The notes under the pieces were generated by a model. It saw nothing but the letters and a program-made list of their open reading frames with translations, was not told where the DNA came from and ran no database searches. A program made the position numbers and the translations under genes. Shown here one piece after another: positions 60,166 to 64,000 of a stretch of 64,000 nucleotides of DNA (position 1 is the first letter of the stretch; the number at the start of each line of letters is the position of its first letter). The stretch lies in the NCBI GenBank assembly GCA_024233935.1, contig JACKOY010000022.1:1-64000 (forward strand), given 5' to 3'. This DNA is from Spirochaetales bacterium (GTDB lineage Bacteria; Spirochaetota; Leptospiria; Leptospirales; Leptonemataceae).

Positions 60166-61440
60166 TTAGATGTTGGCTTCGAGGTACGGGCGGAGGGCTG
60201 CGGGAACATCAAAGGTTCCGTCCGCGCGCTGGAAGTTTTCCATAATGGCGATCATGCAGCGTCCGGCAGCCACACCCGATCCATTGAGCGTGTGCACGAA
60301 GGCCGGCCGGTCCTTGCTTTGTTTGCCTTTGAAGCGGATCTTTCCCCGCCGGGCCTGGTATTCTTCACAATTGGAAACCGAAGAGATCTCCAGCCACCGA
60401 TCGAGCCCCGGCATCCATACTTCGATGTCGTAGGTGCGTACAGCTGTTGCGCCCATATCGCCGCTACAAAGAAGCACAACGCGATAGTGCAAACCCAGGC
60501 GGCGGAGAACATCTTCGGCATGACCCAACATGGCTTCGTGGGCGTCCGCGGATTTCTCAGGATGCACCAGGCGGACCAGTTCAACTTTTTGAAACTGGTG
60601 CACACGGACGAGCCCCCGTGTGTCCTTTCCGGCTGCTCCCGCTTCCCGTCGAAAACAACTGGTGGCGGCGGTCACCGCGATCGGCAGGTCTTCTTCAGGC
60701 ACTATCTGATCACGATACAGGTTGACCAGGGGGACCTCCGCCGTCGGAATCAGACTCAGGCCGTCACGATCCAGGCTGTAGTACTCGCCGCGGAACTTGG
60801 GAAACTGGCCAGTAGTGTACATGCCTTCATCCGCAATCAGCATCGGCACAAAGACCTCTTCGTAGCCGGAATGGGTTGTGTGCAGGTCCAGCATGAAGTT
60901 GATGATGGCGCGTTCGAGTCGGGCCGCAAGACCCCGATAGCTGTAAAAGCGCGAACCGGCCAGGCGCACTCCCCCTTCAAAATCCAGGATTCCCAGCTTC
61001 TCCCCGATTTCGAAGTGCGGCAGAGGCTTGAAGTCAAACGAAGGCCTTTTGCCTTCCACTCTCAATACTTGATTGTCTTCGGCGTCTTTTCCGGTCGGAA
61101 CCTCCGGGTCGATCCAGTTGGGCAGATCCAGGACACTTTCCTGCACGCGTGCCGTAAGCGATTCGTAACGTGTTTCCAGTTCGGCGATGTGGTCTCCCAG
61201 GCTGCGTACCTGTGCTTTGCGACGCTCCGCTTCTTCTTGCTTGCCTTCCGCGATCAAGCCGCCGATTGCCTTGCTGGCCTGGTTACGTTCGGAGCGCGCG
61301 CTGTCGAGCTCCTGCTGGGTGGTCTTGCGTTGCTCGATGATTTCGAGCAGAGCGCCGATGTCGATGCTGTCGGCGTGGCGCCGCTTCAGCATCGCGGTCA
61401 GTTCTCCGGGGTTTTCTTCAATGCGTTTGAGATCCAGCAT
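60166..61440 (-). CDS. serS: Serine-tRNA ligase
   Basis: This 424-residue class II synthetase has an N-terminal long-helix arm (~30-100, ERNQASKAIGGLIAEGKQEE). The motifs are TSCFRREAGAAGKDTRGLVR (motif 2) and HTLNGSGVAAGRCMIAIMEN (motif 3). LIPTAEVPLVN and EISSVSNCEEYQARRGKIRF complete the serine pocket. Length is normal. It starts 12 bp after the tatD-like gene stops, on the same strand. Confidence 0.97.
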   Translation of the reverse strand: MLDLKRIEENPGELTAMLKRRHADSIDIGALLEIIEQRKTTQQELDSARSERNQASKAIGGLIAEGKQEEAERRKAQVRSLGDHIAELETRYESLTARVQESVLDLPNWIDPEVPTGKDAEDNQVLRVEGKRPSFDFKPLPHFEIGEKLGILDFEGGVRLAGSRFYSYRGLAARLERAIINFMLDLHTTHSGYEEVFVPMLIADEGMYTTGQFPKFRGEYYSLDRDGLSLIPTAEVPLVNLYRDQIVPEEDLPIAVTAATSCFRREAGAAGKDTRGLVRVHQFQKVELVRLVHPEKSADAHEAMLGHAEDVLRRLGLHYRVVLLCSGDMGATAVRTYDIEVWMPGLDRWLEISSVSNCEEYQARRGKIRFKGKQSKDRPAFVHTLNGSGVAAGRCMIAIMENFQRADGTFDVPAALRPYLEANI

Positions 61441-61452
61441 ATGGGTTCCAGC

Positions 61453-62307
61453 TCAATGTGAGTTGCGTAAAGCAAGAAAGCGCCGCGAGTTTTCCAGGAC
61501 TGTCTTGCGGACGAACTCAGGGTCCTCGCCGCAAGTATCCTTCCTCAGCGTTGCCAGAAAATCCAGAGTATGCACGACGTGGGCCGGTTGGTTGGTTTTG
61601 CCGCGATGTGGATTCGGCGCCAGATAGGGTGCATCGGTTTCCACCATCAGGCACTCCAGCGGGAGTCGGCTGGCGCCCTGTTGCACGAACTCCGCATTCT
61701 TAAAGGTTAACACCCCACTATACGAAACAAACCAACCCAGCTCCACGAAGGGCAAGGCTTCTTTTTCGGTATACGTAAAGCAGTGCAACACGCCCCGCAC
61801 TCCGTCGCCATGCTCGCGCAACATCGCGAGCGCATCGCTCACACTGCGGGTTTTTTCGGGCGTGTAGGTCCGGTCGTCGCGGGTGTGCAGCACGATCGGC
61901 AGGCCTTCGCGACGGGCCAGGTCCAGATGGAACGCGAAGCTCTCTTTCTGTTTGGCCTCGTGCTCGGTCGTATGAAAGTAGTCCAGCCCGGTTTCGCCGA
62001 TTGCTACCAGGTCCGGATTGTCCCGGTTTGATTGCACAACATCCCGGAGCTTCGCGGCGTAAGCGCCGTCAAAACGATCAGCCGACTCGGGATGTAGACC
62101 GACGGTCCAGTACAATCTCGGGGAACCGCCCGGCGCATCCTCAGCCAGGCTCCGGTGGAATTGTGCCGACTCCAGGTCAGTCGCGATTTGCACAATGCCC
62201 TCCAGGCCGTTGTCGCGGGCAGCCTGGAGTGCGTCCGGTGTGGCAATGCCTTTGCCGGCCACCAGATCCAGGTGGCAGTGCGTGTCGATTACCGCGGACA
62301 CCGTCAT
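61453..62307 (-). CDS. tatD: TatD-family metal-dependent hydrolase/DNase
   Basis: This 284-residue TIM-barrel hydrolase has the metal ligands in IDTHCHLDL, the bridging Glu in AIGETGLDYF, His in IVLHTRDD and HCFTYTEKE, and Asp in MVETDAPYLAP followed by NQPAHV. Family members are 3'-5' exonucleases or deacylases. It is the first gene of a minus-strand unit with serS, and divergent from the TRAP operon. Confidence 0.92.
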   Translation of the reverse strand: MTVSAVIDTHCHLDLVAGKGIATPDALQAARDNGLEGIVQIATDLESAQFHRSLAEDAPGGSPRLYWTVGLHPESADRFDGAYAAKLRDVVQSNRDNPDLVAIGETGLDYFHTTEHEAKQKESFAFHLDLARREGLPIVLHTRDDRTYTPEKTRSVSDALAMLREHGDGVRGVLHCFTYTEKEALPFVELGWFVSYSGVLTFKNAEFVQQGASRLPLECLMVETDAPYLAPNPHRGKTNQPAHVVHTLDFLATLRKDTCGEDPEFVRKTVLENSRRFLALRNSH

Positions 62308-62411
62308 GATTGCCTACCAGCACGCGGCGGCCCACTGACCGGTCAACCAAAGCCGCACAGAAGTAGTACTGGAAAAATTGCCCGCCCGCTTCGTACTGGG
62401 CCGGAATCCTT

Positions 62412-63554
62412 ATGAAGAAGAAACCAGAAGATCAAATCGACCGTGGGCGTTTTCTGCGGGGCATGGGCCTTGCGGCGCTGGGGGCAAGCGCTGCCGGAAG
62501 TCTGCTGGAGTGTGGTCCGGCCGGTCGATCCGGAACCGGCGCTGGAAACGAGTCCTTCGAATGGAAAATGGTTACAACCTGGCCCAAGAACTTTCCGGGT
62601 CTCGGAACGGGCGCCAACCGCCTGGCGGAACGTATAGAGCGGGCTTCGGGCGGGAGACTGCGCGTTCGGGTGTATGCGGCGGGCGAACTGGTTCCGCCAT
62701 TTGAGTGTTTTGATACCGTGTCCAATGGCACCGCCGAACTCGGCCATGGCGCTTCGTACTACTGGAAAGGCAAGGCCGAGGCCGCGCAGTTTTTCTCCGC
62801 GGTGCCCTTTGGCCTGAACGCCACCGAGATGAGTGCCTGGCTCTGGTTCGGCGGCGCTCAGGAACTCTGGGATGAATTGTACGCGCCTTTCAACCTGCGT
62901 GCTTTCGCGTGCGGGAACACCGGTGTCCAGATGGGCGGATGGTTCAACCGGGAGATTCGTTCTCTGACTGATTTTCAGGGTCTCGTGATTCGCATGCCGG
63001 GCCTGGGCGGAGAGGTTATGACGCGCATGGGCGCCACAGTGCAGAGCATTCCCGGCGGCGAAATCTTTCAGGCTTTACAATCGGGCGCGATCGATGCAAC
63101 CGAGTGGGTCGGTCCGTACAACGACCTGGCGTTTGGCTTCTACAAAGCCGCGCGATTTTACTACTGGCCCGGCTGGCATGAACCGGGCACCGCTCTGGAA
63201 CTGATCGTAAACAAACAGGCCTTTGAGGGTCTGCCCGAGGATCTACAAGAAGTCGTGCAGGCGGCCTGCAAAGCCGACTACGCTGAGATGACCGCAGAGT
63301 TCACCGCCCGCAATAACCTGGCGCTCAAGCAGCTCGTGAACCAACACGGCGTGCAGTTGCGACGCTTTCCGGACGAAGTGCTTCGTAAGATCGCCCAGCT
63401 CAGCGAGGAAGTCGTGGCGCAAATCGGAACCCAAAATGATTTATCGAAGCGCATTTACGAAAGTTACGTTGCCTTTCGCGCCGGGTCCATGGAGTGGGCT
63501 CGCATCGGGGAGCAGGCCTTCTCCATGGCACGTTCGGCCGGTACGGGGCAGTGA
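62412..63554 (+). CDS. TRAP transporter substrate-binding protein (DctP/TakP-like)
   Basis: This 380-residue periplasmic binding protein has a leader (GRFLRGMGLAALGASAAGSL) that lacks a true twin Arg pair and a proper lipobox. Family features follow: WKMVTTWPKNFPGLGTGANR, LRVRVYAAGELVPPFECFDT, the signature region LTDFQGLVIRMPGLGGEVMT, and QALQSGAIDATEWVGPYNDL with the carboxylate-binding surroundings. The beginning EWKMVTTWPKN and the WVGP motif resemble binding proteins for 2-oxo or aromatic monocarboxylates. The small permease starts inside its stop codon. Confidence 0.9.
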   Translation: MKKKPEDQIDRGRFLRGMGLAALGASAAGSLLECGPAGRSGTGAGNESFEWKMVTTWPKNFPGLGTGANRLAERIERASGGRLRVRVYAAGELVPPFECFDTVSNGTAELGHGASYYWKGKAEAAQFFSAVPFGLNATEMSAWLWFGGAQELWDELYAPFNLRAFACGNTGVQMGGWFNREIRSLTDFQGLVIRMPGLGGEVMTRMGATVQSIPGGEIFQALQSGAIDATEWVGPYNDLAFGFYKAARFYYWPGWHEPGTALELIVNKQAFEGLPEDLQEVVQAACKADYAEMTAEFTARNNLALKQLVNQHGVQLRRFPDEVLRKIAQLSEEVVAQIGTQNDLSKRIYESYVAFRAGSMEWARIGEQAFSMARSAGTGQ

Positions 63555-64000
63555 TCAATCGTCTCAAGCAGGCCGTTCAATTTGCTGACGCACTGAACCG
63601 AACAGTAGGGCAGGTCAGTGCGTGGTTGATTGTTGGCATGACCCTGGCCACGTTTGCAACCGTCGTGCTGCGTTATGTATTTGGGCTGGGCTGGATCTGG
63701 CTTCAGGAGACCGTGCTGTACATGCACGGTAGCCTGCTGATGCTTGCGGCCGGCTACACGCTTCTCGCCGGCGGTCACGTGCGGGTCGATATCTTCTACC
63801 GGGACTGGAGTGAAGAGCGCAAGGCCCGCGTCGACATCATCGGGGCGATCTTTCTGCTTTTGCCCGTGTGCTTGCTGATTTTGATCAAAGGTCTGCCGTA
63901 TGTGTTCGATTCCTTCGGGACCCTCGAAGGCTCGCCGCAGCCGGGTGGTTTGCCCATTCTCTTTTTATTCAAAGCAATACTGATTCTGATGCCGTTGCTT
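63551..64000 (+). CDS. TRAP transporter small permease DctQ (cut by window edge)
   Basis: The first 150 codons are present, starting with GTG at 63551 (GTGA overlap with the dctP-like stop). Hydrophobic helices are AWLIVGMTLATFATVVLRYVF, TVLYMHGSLLMLAAGYTLL, IIGAIFLLLPVCLLILI and ILFLFKAILILMPLL, four in all as in DctQ. ETVLYMHGSLLMLAAGYTLL and HVRVDIFY are the usual conserved stretch. The large permease is expected beyond the right edge. Confidence 0.9.
   Translation, partial: MINRLKQAVQFADALNRTVGQVSAWLIVGMTLATFATVVLRYVFGLGWIWLQETVLYMHGSLLMLAAGYTLLAGGHVRVDIFYRDWSEERKARVDIIGAIFLLLPVCLLILIKGLPYVFDSFGTLEGSPQPGGLPILFLFKAILILMPLL

Noticed and set aside
62412..62520. Twin-arginine signal or lipobox on the TRAP binding protein
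   Set aside because: The leader reads DRGRFLRG with no Arg pair, and LLEC is a poor lipobox, so the export route is left open.

Overview
The window is a gene-dense, GC-rich bacterial chromosome segment, most likely from a lineage of Leptospiraceae/Leptospirales (spirochaetes). Two genes carry most of that assignment. One encodes a homologue of the leptospiral lipoprotein LipL21 (7641-8240). The other encodes a very large protein (23792-30043) that looks like the leptospiral TIGR04388 family. Many spirochaete-type lipoproteins fit the same picture. The rest is housekeeping (type IIA topoisomerase subunit A, gap, pgk, gpmA, metG, serS, tatD, trmH-like), so this is chromosome and not a plasmid or phage.

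Layout. 1-2112 (minus): topoisomerase subunit A, running off the left edge, and an EAL phosphodiesterase. 2391-7344 (plus): an unusual four-gene operon behind interlocking palindromic operators. It holds two thiolase-fold proteins that lack the nucleophilic Cys, a DUF35/OB-fold protein, and an acyl-CoA synthetase fused to a second DUF35 module. 7641-16562: lipL21 with a terminator, gpmA, a DUF429-NUDIX fusion, small membrane proteins, a YhhN-family protein, gap-pgk, a DUF434 protein and a PLD-like protein. 16543-20467 (plus): UbiA-like protein, methyltransferase and family-B DNA polymerase, with overlapping ends. 20599-44108: an envelope and efflux block with Yip1-like proteins, TPR proteins, the giant TIGR04388-like protein and its lipoprotein, a MORN protein, a TolC-like protein, two lipoproteins, a degenerate GGDEF protein, a membrane fusion protein and two RND subunits. 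44115-47194: ABC exporter and a canonical thiolase. 47196-57460 (minus): class D beta-lactamase, a small membrane protein, a GlpT-like transporter, a 1623-residue kinase/ATPase/GAF/cyclase regulator, a SPOUT methyltransferase and metG. 57520-60160: a CpxP-CpxR-CpxA-like envelope-stress system. 60166-62307 (minus): serS and tatD. 62412-64000 (plus): the start of a TRAP transporter operon, cut by the right edge.

Two observations stand out. First, the 2.4-7.3 kb operon matches the logic of thiolase-like/DUF35 heteromeric enzymes such as the Ltp2-type retro-aldolases. It has two thiolase folds and two DUF35 modules, one of them fused to the acyl-CoA synthetase, and both DUF35 zinc ribbons are degenerate. 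Second, a perfect 78-bp direct repeat occurs at 20521-20598 and at 44109-44186. The right copy is the 3' end of the ABC exporter gene. The left copy lies just downstream of polB. The 23.5-kb envelope/efflux block is therefore framed as if it had been inserted into the 3' end of that gene, which may once have converged on polB, although no integrase is visible. Further points are a divergent Cpx-like locus with a GTAAA-N5-GTAAA box, and an RND pair in which only one subunit keeps a proton-relay aspartate.
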